In this document: positions 20,316 through 31,873 of the stretch, piece by piece
Layout: each line of letters begins with the position of its first letter
How positions within the stretch are numbered: the first letter of the stretch is position 1
From: Haliotis asinina
Taxonomy: Eukaryota; Mollusca; Gastropoda; Lepetellida; Haliotidae
Assembly (NCBI RefSeq): GCF_037392515.1
Contig: NC_090280.1
Location: 61,207,504-61,271,503 of the forward strand
Direction of reading: 5' to 3'
Length of the DNA stretch: 64,000 nucleotides
The notes under the pieces: model-generated
What the model was told of the DNA's origin: nothing
Databases searched by the model: none
What the model saw: the letters and a program-made list of their open reading frames with translations, nothing else
Program-made: the position numbers and the translations under genes

Positions 20316-23300
20316 ATGAACGTCTTTTTCTTCACCTTCGTCGGCTTCCTCGTGTGTCTATTGGCTCTTCGTTGTTCAGGTAAATATGTTGTTTGTGTGT
20401 TTGCTTGCTTTTCTTTAAACGCTGCACTCAACATTATTCCACCTACATACGTGAACTAGACAATCCCGTGATTCGCATTATGCATCTCGATCTGCGCAAA
20501 ATAGATACGATGAAATGTGTCAACCAATTCAGCTAGCCGGACCACCCGATTACGACAAGCATGGGCGTCTGAAGACTTAATCAGACCCGGAAGCGCTAAT
20601 TTATTTGTGATGAAAAATAACAATGTATCAGTGGGGTAGCAGTGGTTTAAGCGTCCGCGCGTCTTGCCCAAGGACACGGTTTCATTCCCTACGTGGATAC
20701 AATGTGTGAAGCCTGTTTCTGATGTCCACCATTGTGATATTTCTGGAATATTCCTAAAAGCTGCGTACAACTTAACTCACGCACTCATGTTGCAAATATT
20801 GATCTATTTGTTTTTTTACAAAGCTCAAGCGCTGAAAGAGGCTATATACTACCGACGTTTCATGTTTATTGTCTTTTCTGACAAAACTGGTGTCAGTGTT
20901 TGAGCCACTCACTCACTATACTGCAAATATTAATGCATTTGTTTATTGCACACATTTAGTATATACAGCCACATGCACACACCACACTCACTCACCCTTC
21001 TTCTGTGCAGGACAAGGAGTTTCGTGTCGTCAGTTCCGCTGTGCAGAAAACGCCATGTGCGTTGATGGTGAATGCATTTGTAACCCCGGTTACGTCGGAT
21101 TTGGGCGCTTCATTTGTCAACCAGGTAAGAGCAGTGTTTGTCACGTGATTTTCACATTAATTTATTGAGATTCTGTGGCATGCTTTTTGATTGGTAAAAC
21201 ATCTTTGTTCATCCTTTCATCTAGAGGTTATTCTGTCAAAACGTCCTCAGGTATCTATACCGACAGCAAAAGAAACGCGACTGTGGCGTTTTGTCAAGCT
21301 TTTATGTAGAGAACAAGAAGATAAACGCTTACTTTCATGACATTTCCTTTTTCGAAAAATTGCTTTAAATTTTTTTTGCTGTTCAGTATATGATGCGGGT
21401 GTGGCGTCGAACAGCTTTCTCTCTATTCGATCATGCATCTCTATGCCTTCACATGATGACTAAACTCTCTCACTCCCCGTCTTAATGTGTATTTCTATGA
21501 CAACTTTGGCATTTCATGTGTATGTAAGCCTATTTATGAAGATATTACGAAACGTCATTGTATCACTTATTTGACTTGAGTGAGAGATTGTCTTCATTCT
21601 CCCCGAACCCTATCATTGTGGGATTGGATCCAAATTTGTTTGCATGCTGTAACAATGCCGTTACTCTTAAGTCCTACATCGAGCTTTCCTTCCCAGTAAG
21701 ACTAACGCTTTGCATCTGAGCATATTTAAGTTTTAAAGAAACAAAAAAAATTCGTTTAAACCGAGCCCCAGAGAAATGGGAGATTCAGATCCTGAAGAAA
21801 TCTAGACTTGCTTCATTTAGAGATATAGCATTGCGGGAAGGGCTTGGCGGAAGAGACGTTAGTGCAGTTCAAGGAATGTGAGACTAACATGAGACTGGCA
21901 CCCCGTGAAATTCTGGCCAAAGCGCCCATGCATACAACGGACGTAGATACAAGCCCCATAAGTCTCCATCTCATGTATCTTTTAACTACGGCTGGTTGTC
22001 GATATCGTTATCCACAGTGTTAACTTATTCACAGTATTGTCTGCAACCTCCAGTACCAAAGTTATGTCTTAACTCCCGGGCGATATGTGCTGGAACTCGA
22101 AGTCCCCCTGGTACTGTGATATTTTAAATGTAATTATTGATGTATATGGTTTAGTACATAACTGAAATGGTTAGATTATTTTACGAACGCTTCATTTATT
22201 GATTGACAATCTGAATGCAACTGTCATTAAATTTATGTTGTGCGTACACATGAGTAGGGAAACAGGTTCTGTAGAAGCAGAATATATAATGGAAACAGTT
22301 TTATAAACGTTACTTCTCAGACGCTTTGACACTGTACACTTTCTAACTGTACAGAAACCAAGAAGTGGTCGCTTGACGGGAAATTGAAAATCCACAGAAA
22401 TGTTGATGATAGTACACACGTACTCTGGACTGGAGGCCTTGGATGTGGACTATAACATCTTGAATCTTGGAATGGTTTAAATATAGGATCGAAATTTGTG
22501 ATATCAATTACTTCAGTTTGTGACAGATAGTTATAACAAAACTGTTTTCGTCACTATATGGTTCACTTACACACTCACTCACTCACTCACTCACTCACTC
22601 ATATTTTCCCAGTTGGCCGCTGTCCGTGTGCCAGTTTTGGTGACCCCCACATCCGGCTGTTTGACCAGGGTCGGACTAGGAGCGTTCTACCGTGTCAGTT
22701 CAACCTAGCTGGTTTCACCACAGGGTCGGGTTGCGATGTCCAGGTGGGTCTATCTTAACATTTGTAACCCCCTTGGGATTGCCTTAATCCCCTTGTAATC
22801 CCCTTGGGATTATCTTATACAGCTTAATTATGCCCATACGAATTAGCATGGCGACGATACCCCGCCGTGTTATTGCTGGAATATTGCTAAAAGCGGCGTA
22901 AGACTAAACTCTCTCACTCACTCTGATGAAGGGGTAGGGACGGGAGAAAGTAGTATAGAGTAGTATATCTCATTATCAAGCTAGTACTAGAATACCATGA
23001 CGTGGATTCGAATCACAGATTCACTGTGAGGTTTGTTTACGTGGATCGTCAGCACCATACCGCGAAAGTAGGCTTCACCAGCAGGTATCATCAAACACCA
23101 TTTGTTGACCTTCCATATCAAACTGACGACAACACACGCCGTCATCACAGCCAACACTTTCCATTCAACAAGCCGGATATGTTTAGAGGGAAATATGCAA
23201 GAAAAACGTACGACATGATGACTTAACACAACCATTTATATGAAGAAAGCTCTGTGAAAAGTTTGATAACTTAAAAGTTCCATTTTGGCACAATTCCTGA

Positions 23301-26300
23301 TTCCAGGTTGAACTGGTAACAAAGAGACCGCTGAATCCGCTCCTGCCGTTCCGAACGTTTACGATGATGCTCAAGGTCAAGGCCATCAGGGACAATACTG
23401 TAGTGGAGTTCACGATTGGGCCAGGGGGTCTGACGCCGGTGAGTAACCTTAAGGAAACCATTGCCCGAAATCCGAAACATGTTCTAGGTATATACAGAGA
23501 GAAGCAAATAAAAGATCACTAGAAAACTCAAGAGTTCCTTTATCATTTTTCAGTTTTCATCACCACGCCGATCTATTCAAGGCTGGTGACGAAAACTGGA
23601 AAATATTTAAGGAACTATTGGATTTCCTTGAGTACTTATATTTGTTTCTCTCAGTATATATGCTCTCCCAAACTCTAAAGAATGAACTAAGGAGGGCGTC
23701 ATTATTCAGTGGAATCACTAGACTAAGCCGGATTGCCTAAACTGTTTAATTTAAAGAAGAAGTTGCTGTCTGGGATTATGTATCTATTTGTATATACTCT
23801 TTAGATACATATCACCACACAAGTGATTACCTGAGCGGTAAATGGCGGGGATCAAAGCGATGTCAAACCACAATCACTCAGTTTCCAAATAATTTGTTTC
23901 TACGCGCAAAATAATTGGATGTTAAACCAACAAAGAAAACTAAATTATCAAGTATTTTACAGTTAATGTATCTTACCCCACACATAACTGTATTTCTAAT
24001 TGGTCGAGAGCTCTTCTGTTATTTTCAATGTACCTCGCTTAAAAGTGAGTAGCTGTTTTCATGATTCGTTCATGAAGGACGAACACATTTGCTACTTAGT
24101 GTTAGTAATTCTTTGTATCGAACATTTGAGTCACGTATGAAATAAAGAAAATACCAATATTTTACGAATCTAAATCTACGGATGGGCGACAACTCTAAAT
24201 TTGTTTTATCTTTTCTGCTAAATTCTGTGTCACCTGAAGATCCAGAACCGGCTAATTGCCTACCTGTGGTACTCATTATACTCCTACTTCAAACAATGCA
24301 AAAATAACATCGGGGCTCATGAGCTCATGTCTCCTTCTTGAACTGGGTGGCGGGTATTCTAGTGGTTAAAGTGTTCGCTCGTCACGCCTAAGATCCGGTT
24401 TCGATTCCTCACACGGGTAGAATGAGTGCCCATTTTTGGTGTTCCTCTGCTGGAATATTGCTAAAAGCGACGTTAGACTAATCTCTGTAGATCCCACACT
24501 TGTGAACCAGGTTCACAAGTTACTGCATGTACAGTGAAAGTGAATACTTTTACGGTGGCAATATACTATACAAACATTAAATAATCAACAAAGACCTATG
24601 TGAAACAATGCTGAAGCTTTCAGAATAGACTATGGCCCCTGCAGGGTGAAAAACAAACCCGTTTTCTAAAACCCATGAAGATCCAGGTTAGAGTCTTCAG
24701 CAATGAATGCTTGTTGCAAGAGGCAATTAACGAGATGGGGTGGAGTCGATGAAGTAGTTGTCACATGTTATTGTGTACCAGTGCTTTCCGTACATCAATG
24801 CATACCATGTCAGTCATTGGCTTTTGTGGACCTTGTTCCATTATTTACAAGCCGCTATCATATAACTGGAGTATTCCAGATCAATAAACAAACAATAACA
24901 ATAAACAAAAAATGCACCTCCTGTAACGCATGTACAGTCTGTAGCACTTTGAATCAGATGCAAGAATTCCGGAAGCTCTAGAAACCTCCAGATCAGTCTT
25001 GACTCCCAGTCGACATATAGTCACTACTGTCTTACACTTAGACCCGTGGTGGTCCGGTTTACAATTTGTCATCATTAACCCATGCCGGTCGTAAGTAGAC
25101 ACGAACGGGATCGGGTTGTCAGTCTTGCTGAATTGGCTGGCACATTTCATCGCATCCCAACTGCGTAAATCAATGTTCACGTTTTGATTACTGGATTGTC
25201 TGGCCCAGACAGTGTAAAGACCAGCACTATATAGCTGAAATATTGCTGCTTGCGGAGTTACACAACATGCAGTTCAATCCGACACTGAACCTTCATAGGA
25301 TTCAACTGAATTGCAATACTGTTCCTCGGTGAATTATACTGTTACGTAACCTGAGTCTCAAGTACAATATATCTTTGTTTCATATCACCCACTTACAGGC
25401 CGCCCCCGTGGGTACTGCCATCGTCGGCGTTCCCGACGCCATTCCGGGCGTGGACATCACCGTTACCTCAACTCCTTTCAACAACTTTGCGAGGGCCCTC
25501 TTACCCCAGTGCGACAACACTATTATCGGGTTTGATCCAATCCTGATGGCGTCTGCTGTTGGAGCTCCAAACACTGCTGTTTTCCCCAATGAAGGCTTGT
25601 GCGGAAACTGCAACGGCAACCCTGGTGATGACAACGAGTTCCAGGCACTTCCGGGAGTAACTGCCAGAGAAGCGGATATGGCTTTCAGCCTCCGAGAGCT
25701 TTCTCTTGAACAAAGGTTTGTAAATCCTAGTCCCTTTGAATGATGAAAACTTTTTATTCCATTTTTCCAAATATTTATTTCCATTCCTTTCGTGCATCCT
25801 TCTCAGCTCTTGCAGTCTACTTTCACGTCGAAACCTGAAATCAGTCTTATTTTAAACCTATTTTCTTCACCAAATAACAATTGTCGTGCGGGGATTGTAA
25901 GTGAGTCCGTTTTTCGAACATTTTGTTTTGGATGAACTATGTACTACTGTGATAGTCGTTTCTGTTTTCCCGAAACACTAACGATATATACGCTTTATGT
26001 TTGAAATATTTCGCTTGAGTTTTCTGTTGAGATTCTGCATTTGATGGTGATCTGTAACAGAATTCGAGGACAAATACGTGAAAGCTAGAGAACATGAACT
26101 CCATTGTCTTGTACTAGTGCCTGCATTATTGCATTATATGTGTTCTAGAATCTCAATGTTATGTCCAGACAATGTCACAACATCAACCTTATTCGTGACC
26201 AAGCTACGCTATTTCAGGACAAGTACAACGACTCATGTCCTTCTGAAACAATTTCATATTAGCGTATGAATATCAGAACTGCTTTACACAATAACGATAA

Positions 26301-27581
26301 CTATTCCTTGCTGCAATTCCCGATGGTGAAGCAGAAATGCTATTTGCACTGAACAGAATATAAATTGTCTCAAGAGACGTCAAATACAAGCTCAAATGTA
26401 ACCCACCATAAACCTCGAGTTGCAAATGAGAGTAGCCTCCCTTACACCAAGTTGACCGAAAATGGCCACGTGGTGTAGCTTAATCTACAGCATGAAATAG
26501 CCAACATGAAATGGTGATTTGATTGTCCCTTGAGTTTTCGTTAAATATATACGTCACTAAAGTTGTGATTGGAATTGTAAATATTGCTAATAGTGATATT
26601 AGAGAACATGGGTTTGGGGTGTGAGTTCTAATTGTTGATCTCAGGCAAGACTGCTACATGGAACAGTCTGTGTTCAAATCATCATCAGCGCAGAATTGTT
26701 ATATTCACATGCATTATTTTATCAGCATCAGATTTCAGTCTTCATTGTTGACTGCGTGCAAAGTTTACTCGAATCTTTAAAACAAAACAGGGCCTCCTTA
26801 CACTCGAAGTAACTCTTATTAAGGTTAACCTAAGCTCCCATTCCTTAAGATGGCACCTTAGTGACTTACGATCACCTTGGTGCTTTGTGAAAGGAGGCCC
26901 TGGGTCCCGCTCCTCAAGGCGTAACGCTACGATGATTGTAACTCCCATACTTTAACACAGACTTACGATTGTCTTAATGCTACGATCGCTTGAGGAACGG
27001 GGCCCTACTAGTTAACATCCGATCCAAGTATTATTGGCGTGACTCTCTGACAATGGTGAATTTATGTCATCGTGTCCCATGTAATGCTGATGATGTAAAT
27101 CACAGGATTATCTGGTCCTGATATAACATACCGATCGCTGTAACAAGCTAGCCAGCCTTAGTGCAGGTCTTAGATGTAACGTGATGTAACTATCGCATAA
27201 TAGTGATGCATATAGTTGGAACAGTGCTGAACACAACAAGCAAGCTGTTATTATGATAATTATGTTTTATATATTTTTTGCAGTACCCCTGACGGACAAA
27301 GATGTACCGAACTTCGTCTGGTGGCTAATGGTACACTTTGCGCCCCTCCCGCTCAACTCGCTAACGCCGTTAGGTGCTGTGGGATCTTTTACGACAGCCC
27401 CTTCGCAAGCTGCTTGCTGGCGAACCCCTCCTTACCCGTGAACAGGGACTTATTGCTGACTCTGATGCGGGACTGCTTGTTGAACTATTGTGTGACCGGT
27501 GACCGGGCGACTGCAGCTAGTTTCGTCCCAGCCCTAGCGGTCACTGGATGCGTGGCGGCCGACTATGTGTGTCCTCCGTAA
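20316..27581 (+). CDS. Secreted EGF-VWD-C8 protein, six exons, 351 aa
   Basis: Exons: 20316-20379, 21011-21124, 22613-22743, 23307-23438, 25399-25715 and 27284-27581. All introns are GT..AG with phases 1, 1, 0, 0, 2 and join into one open frame. Residues 1-20 are a signal peptide (MNVFFFTFVGFLVCLLALRC). Residues about 25-58 are an EGF-like module with six Cys (CRQFRC, MCVDGEC, ICNPGYVG). Residues about 62-235 are a von Willebrand type D domain, with opening motif CPCASFGDPHIRLFD and closing motif GLCGNCNGNPGDD. Residues about 260-350 are a Cys-rich C8-like region (RCCGIFYDSPFASC, MRDCLLNYC) ending in YVCPP. Such domains build extracellular assemblies in mucins and zonadhesin- or IgGFc-binding-like proteins. 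This one is unusually short, with one VWD, no TIL and an EGF at the front. The secreted role is inferred; I know no named orthologue. Confidence 0.85.
20418..20595 (-). mobile_element. Decayed family-B SINE in VWD-gene intron 1
   Basis: CTGCACTCAACATTATTCC, TAGACAATCCCGTGATTC, CATCTCGATCTGCGCAAAAT and TGTGTCAACCAATTCAGCTAG follow the family-B order with many changes. The element is old. Confidence 0.6.
20630..20787 (+). mobile_element. Decayed family-A SINE in VWD-gene intron 1
   Basis: GTGGGGTAGCAGTGGTTTAA, a B-box-like ACGGTTTCATTCCC, CAATGTGTGAAGCCTGTTTC and GGAATATTCCTAAAAGCTGC give head, body and tail (AACTCACGCACTCA). Confidence 0.65.
22855..22924 (+). mobile_element. Family-A SINE, 3' third, VWD-gene intron 3
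   Basis: GTTATTGCTGGAATATTGCT, AAAGCGGCGTAAGACTAAAC and a CTCTCTCACTCACTC tail are present. The tRNA-like head is missing. Confidence 0.7.
24344..24485 (+). mobile_element. Family-A SINE, VWD-gene intron 4
   Basis: The head GGTATTCTAGTGGTTAAAG, B box GGTTTCGATTCC and body GGTGTTCCTCTGCTGGAATA are present. It is nearly full length but lacks the CTCA tail. Confidence 0.75.
25088..25265 (+). mobile_element. Family-B SINE, VWD-gene intron 4
   Basis: CGGGATCGGGTTGTCAGTC, GCATCCCAACTGCGTAAATC, TACTGGATTGTCTGGCCCAG and ATAGCTGAAATATTGCTGC follow the family-B order on the plus strand. It ends about 130 bp before exon 5. Confidence 0.65.
26788..26902. repeat. Foldback element, intron 5 of the VWD gene
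   Basis: CAGGGCCTCCTTACAC at the left and GTGAAAGGAGGCCCTG at the right are reverse complements apart from one base. The interior has shorter complementary pieces. It abuts the next foldback directly. Confidence 0.6.
26902..27005. repeat. Second foldback element, directly adjoining the first
   Basis: GGGTCCCGCTCCTCAAG at the left pairs with CTTGAGGAACGGGGCCC at the right, and the arms continue inwards (GCTACGATGATTGTAA against TTACGATTGTCTTAATGCTACGA, written in pieces on the strand). The arm style resembles 1650-1758. Confidence 0.6.
27091..27127 (+). mobile_element. Family-B SINE scrap
   Basis: AATGCTGATGATGTAAATCA followed by CAGGATTATCTGGTCCTGAT matches the family-B core on the plus strand. 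No other part is kept. Confidence 0.4.
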
Positions 27582-27592
27582 TACTCCGTAAT

Positions 27593-27743
27593 AGGTGGGC
27601 CAACCTAGTGGTTAAAGCGTTAAAGGCCCGGGTTCGATTCCCAAGATGGGTACAATGCTTGAGACCCATTCTGGCCTCCCCCTACCATGATATTGCTAGA
27701 ATATTGCTAATAGAGAACTTATACCATACTCACTCACTCACTG
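27593..27743 (+). mobile_element. Family-A SINE in the 3' UTR of the VWD gene
   Basis: It starts 11 bp after the stop codon: GGTGGGCCAACCTAGTGGTT, B box CGGGTTCGATTCCC, TACAATGCTTGAGACCCATT, ATATTGCTAGAATATTGCT, then ACTCACTCACTCACTGA. The element must be transcribed as part of the 3' UTR if the poly(A) signal at 27787 is used. Confidence 0.75.
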
Positions 27744-27786
27744 ACTTGTTAACATACAGCAACTGTAAAACTGTTTAATTAAAACA

Positions 27787-27796
27787 AATAAATAAA
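27787..27796 (+). terminator. Poly(A) signals of the VWD gene
   Basis: Two overlapping AATAAA hexamers (27787-27792 and 27791-27796) lie about 206 bp past the stop and just after the SINE. Confidence 0.6.
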
Positions 27797-28066
27797 AATA
27801 TATTTGTAATTCAAATTTGTTTTATGAACGCGATGAATACGCATACAGACACCTTGAAATCCAATAGATCGAATTGTGTGTTTATGTCAATCTCATGCTT
27901 CAACAACCAGATTAACTTGATTATTGAGTCATTTTGAAAAATACTTAGAAATCAAACCACCTTTCTGAGAATAACAGACAGATTGGTTTCAAGTATATTA
28001 TAGAAATATTCTTTTACGCCGTTCGTCCCACGGCAATACCTACTCTGTGCCCGCATGACCTTTTTA

Positions 28067-28150
28067 GGTTGATGAGGTAACCTGGTGGTTAAATCGTGGT
28101 CGACGTTAGTCCGGAGACCAGAATTCGATTCCCCACTGTTCCGCCAACTG
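28067..28150 (+). mobile_element. Family-A SINE head, decayed
   Basis: GATGAGGTAACCTGGTGGTTAA and CAGAATTCGATTCCCCAC keep the A- and B-box region. The body is lost. Confidence 0.5.
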
Positions 28151-29427
28151 CCCGTCAGTCTTTCCTATGGTGGCTCTATGTTCTATGTAGGGGTGCATAA
28201 AAGCGTATACTTTTGATTGTTGTACTACTTACGAAAGGAAATAGAAAGTATATTCAAATGAAATCCATATATATATTGGAACCTACATGTGTACACAGAC
28301 GGAAGCAGAGCAAGTGAATGAAGTGGAAGTGTACTAGATGAGAGAGAGAGACAGAGAGAAAGGGGAGGGAGACAGAGAGGGAAAGACATGGAGAGATTTT
28401 ATAATACGCCATGTAAGCGAATACTGTATCAATAACACGCCTGATCTCCAACATCGCAACGGTAGTTCAGGAACAAAGGACTGGCTGAAATTTCACCCTA
28501 TTCAGAGAGTGGTAAAAATTATCCGGGTTCGTTTCGCATCGTTGTCGTTGTCACGACGTGAAATGTACACTTTACGTACACATTACACCAATCATAGGGA
28601 CGTACACATTATGCAGATACAGACCAATGATGATATCATGAACACGTGTCAGTGAATCATTATATCATAGCAAAGATCGCGTATAGGGGAGCTGCCCCCG
28701 TAGCCTCTTTAACACAAAGACAAGCTATGATTACACGATGCCATTTAGAAAGTGGTCCAATTCAACATATGTCATATTTGGGATTGCACTTTCTTAGTAA
28801 AGTACAAAGTCTAGTACTTTTATGGTTGAGTCGCAAGCTAATTGTCAATCTAAGTATTAAACTTACCCCCAGTGTTATTCTTTACACACCTACACTTGGT
28901 CAGGAAGACTATATAGAGATGTTATAGATTATCCCTGGCTGGCTCTGACAAAACATAGTGGGAGGTTGCGCCAGGAAACCTTTGAGATTGACCAAATCAC
29001 GAAAGTGGACATTCGCACATACCTTTTGAACGTTTACCCACGCAAATGTTTGTACCCGGACGATTCCGAATGCTATTTTCCCCACGATCACTTCCGGGCG
29101 ATGCACATGGAGCACGCCGCAACAGTGGATAAACAGTCGCTGAATATAGCGTTTTTGGCAATATTCAAGGATGTCAGCTTGCGGAAATATTAGCGACTGG
29201 TAACTATATCAACAGAAACCAAAACGCGTATAAATATCAGTGTTATATGCGAATTTTCCTTTGTTGAGAGATCACTGTCAGTGACAGGTGTATTTTGTAA
29301 ATCCCACTAAACCCTTAACCATAGACGTTGTCTAATTGGTTAAATCCGTTTAGGCGTATATTCTGTAAACGGATAGAATGACCATTCTGTGGAATACCAA
29401 ATTATGTATAATATGATATTAGAAGGA
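28151..29427. other. Gene-free stretch
   Basis: It contains a GA-rich tract at 28338-28395 and two open frames (28646-28927, 28966-29193) with no domain or splice support. Confidence 0.35.
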
Positions 29428-29655
29428 TGACTAAAAGGTAAGTTCTACTAATTTTCCCTCATCAGTGTAATTGTTTCATCCATGACAGAACTGCGTAATA
29501 AGTCACGCTCATGTCACGATGGTGGCTTAACTGTTTAATGTGTGTGTGTCTAAGTGTGTCTTTGGGTATAAAGCAACACTTTGTTATGACACTATGACAT
29601 TTAAGAACTAAGACAATATTTTAACTTTACTTTGCATATCAGACAGACCATTAAT
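29428..29655. repeat. Segment duplicated at 62285-62530
   Basis: Shared ordered blocks: AAGGATGACTA, TCAGTGTAATTGTTTCATCCATG, GACACTATGACATTTAAGAACTAA (62 kb: GACACGATGACATTTCAGAACTAA) and GCATATCAGACAG. Each copy is about 1.4 kb from one of the two EPERY genes but on opposite sides. It may be a repeat or a piece of a larger duplicated locus. Confidence 0.6.
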
Positions 29656-30033
29656 TTGATTGGACGGTCATAGGTTGCTCAAAGGTTACCTGATGCGACC
29701 TCCTACCAGGTTTTGGTAGAGCCAGTGTAGGAGTGTAACACTTAGGTTCAGTTTACTAAGACTAGGACAAAATGGTAAGTAAAAATTGGAAACTGCATCG
29801 GGTACCATTCTTGTTACAAATACACAGGTTGCCCTTAACCCTGAAAAGTTGCAAGCACTAATGACCCAGGACCCAAAAAGGTTGTGCTCCCTGTTCAGAA
29901 CGCATAGGCACTGTATGTTACCCACAATATAAGGAATATCCAGCAAACAAGGCCATGAGGACTTTTGAGTGATTATCAGTTGGCTTCGAACTCTGCACTG
30001 ATGTGTCACATATGTGCCTGTCCTTTACATATG

Positions 30034-30199
30034 TGAGTGAGTGAGTTTGGTTTTACGCCGCTTTTAGCAATATTCCAGCGATATCACGGCGGGGGACACC
30101 AGAAAATGGGCCTCACACATTGTACCCATGTGGGGAATCGAACCCGGGTCTTCGGCGTGACAAGCGAACGCTTTAACCACTAGGCTACCCCACCGCCCC
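30034..30199 (-). mobile_element. Full-length family-A SINE, intact Pol III boxes
   Basis: 166 bp. On its own strand it reads GGGGCGGTGGGGTAGCCTAG, A box TAGCCTAGTGG, B box GGTTCGATTCC, then the standard body and CTCACTCACTCAC tail. It is flanked by ctttacatatg at 30023-30033 and 30200-30210. It is among the youngest looking insertions here. Confidence 0.9.
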
Positions 30200-30809
30200 C
30201 TTTACATATGTCTGTTTAAACGTTTAGAGAGTTTTACAGAGGCCTTCAAGACTGTAACCTTGATGAAACAAAACATGAGCAAGTTCTTTGAAATCGCAGA
30301 GAATGCATGGCTTTATTTTATGCATGCAGCAGCAACTGAAGTCGTGCACTCACACACTCACTCATTCTTTGCTTCAAGTCTAAGTCCGGTGTTAGGCAAT
30401 GTGATGGTTGTTTAACCGTATTAGATCAATGACATAGCTGAAGCTTCAAAATTCAACTATTTGGCTAGATTACCTTATTTCCATCCCGAGATAACTAATT
30501 ATATTCATATGCATACCGAACAGATCCGCAAGAACAGATCAGAGAAGCAGAATTTGCATCCATGGGCATTGCAACGTATTGACTCCTAAATTGAAAAAGA
30601 TGAAGTATTGTTCTACATGTTGAAGTTAACAGGAAAGCTGCATGCAAAGGAATTGTGATATGAGTTAAAAAAAACAAAACAAACCCCGAAAGTTGACATA
30701 AGCGCTGCACACACAATCATGCATAATGGAAATCAATACAGATCTCTTTAAATGGCAAAAAGTGGCAGTACAAGTACAGATGATTGATGTATATGTAAAT
30801 TTTTATCAG

Positions 30810-30870
30810 TACTATAGGCCTATGGCCTTTGAGTATTAAATAAAAGATTGATTGATTGATTAAAAATTGC
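30810..30870 (+). mobile_element. 3' end of a LINE
   Basis: TATAGGCCTATGGCCTTTGA followed by TATTAAATAAAAGATTGATT and an (ATTG)n tail. The same GGCCTATGGCCTT box ends the LINE relic at 35.2 kb, so this is likely a short 5'-truncated insertion of that LINE family. Confidence 0.45.
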
Positions 30871-30930
30871 AAAACGGGGCAGTACAAGTACATGTATTCA
30901 TTTGGCAATATACCCTAATAAAGTCTAATC

Positions 30931-31753
30931 TCACGGTAGGAGACTCAGAAACATTCTCCTTCGGTGCTCTATCATCATGAGTGCGTTCGCTGTTGTCATC
31001 CCATCCAGAACACAGCGGCCTATATAAACCGTGAACACATAATGCTCTTCATCTGCAACTCCAGCCTGAAATTCAAGAAGTTAATGCCACTTCATATTCT
31101 GCACTGATGAAACGCAAGACTTATGAACAGTACTTACATATGTGTGGAGAAACCTGAAAATTCTGATTACCGCCTAACATTGCCAAATGAATTTAGCAGA
31201 AAAGTAAAACGCAGACGTTAAAGCATAAATTTTACATTGTAAGTGAATACATAATAGACGGGGAATAAAGTTTCCGAGGTCTTGTTCACTGGGATTAGAA
31301 CCACGGCACTTTTGATCTCAAATCGAAAGCCATGTCCACCAAGGCAAAGAGGTTATAAGCGACCAAGGTGAGGATATCATCGACGGGATGATTCTACGCT
31401 CTGGTTACTGTTGTCTTCACCCACATCATACGTACGTGACAGTGCTGTGATGGTTTGAGTTAGAGGGAAGTAAAAGTACTTACAGGATGTATCGAGGCAT
31501 AATGAGGAATCCTAGCTACGTATTGGGCAGCGTCTTGGTAAAGATCTCCCAAGACTGCCTGGTATCGCTCCGGCTCTGTGATGAGGAGGCGATTGAGGAT
31601 TTCCTGTCTGGTCATCCGTAGTCGTTCGAGATCGAGTAAAACCTGTTGGATATCAATAATGGTTCCCAGAGTAAAACAAAATCCTTCAGTAATCGAATCC
31701 ACAAAATCTAAAGGATAAAACTTTGAATCTCCAGGAACTTCTTCAAGTGGCAT
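30931..31753 (-). CDS. Unrecognised two-exon gene, EPERY family member 1
   Basis: Exon 1 is 31753-31484 (90 codons from ATG) and exon 2 is 31065-30931 (44 codons plus TGA). The 418-bp intron has GTAAGT and TTTCAG borders and is phase 0, giving 134 aa. The N-terminus is acidic or neutral (MPLEEVPGDSKFYPLDF). A helical-looking stretch follows (IQQVLLDLERLRMTRQEIL), then the motif LLITEPERYQAVLGDLYQDA. Exon 2 reads EEHYVFTVYIGRCVLDGM and ends RRRMFLSLLP. There is no signal peptide or membrane segment and few Cys. Its relative at 60094-60882 shares EPERY, the intron position and phase, and a YI...GM...AL.-IE pattern in the last exon. I do not recognise the family and assign no function. The 5' end is uncertain: the relative has an intron just before IQ. 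Confidence 0.6.
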
Positions 31754-31873
31754 CTTAATGCAAAATCACTTGTTTACTGACACTCTGAACCTCTAAACCG
31801 AAACTTCGTATTCGTGACAATAAGGTTGTCTATGAAAAAATGTTTCCTCCTAAAGGCGAGCGGGATTCAATTA

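Noticed and set aside
19956..20459. 167-codon frame covering the VWD gene's first exon
   Set aside because: Only the part from 20316 has coding character (signal peptide, then a donor). The upstream part spans the CRE/TATA promoter.
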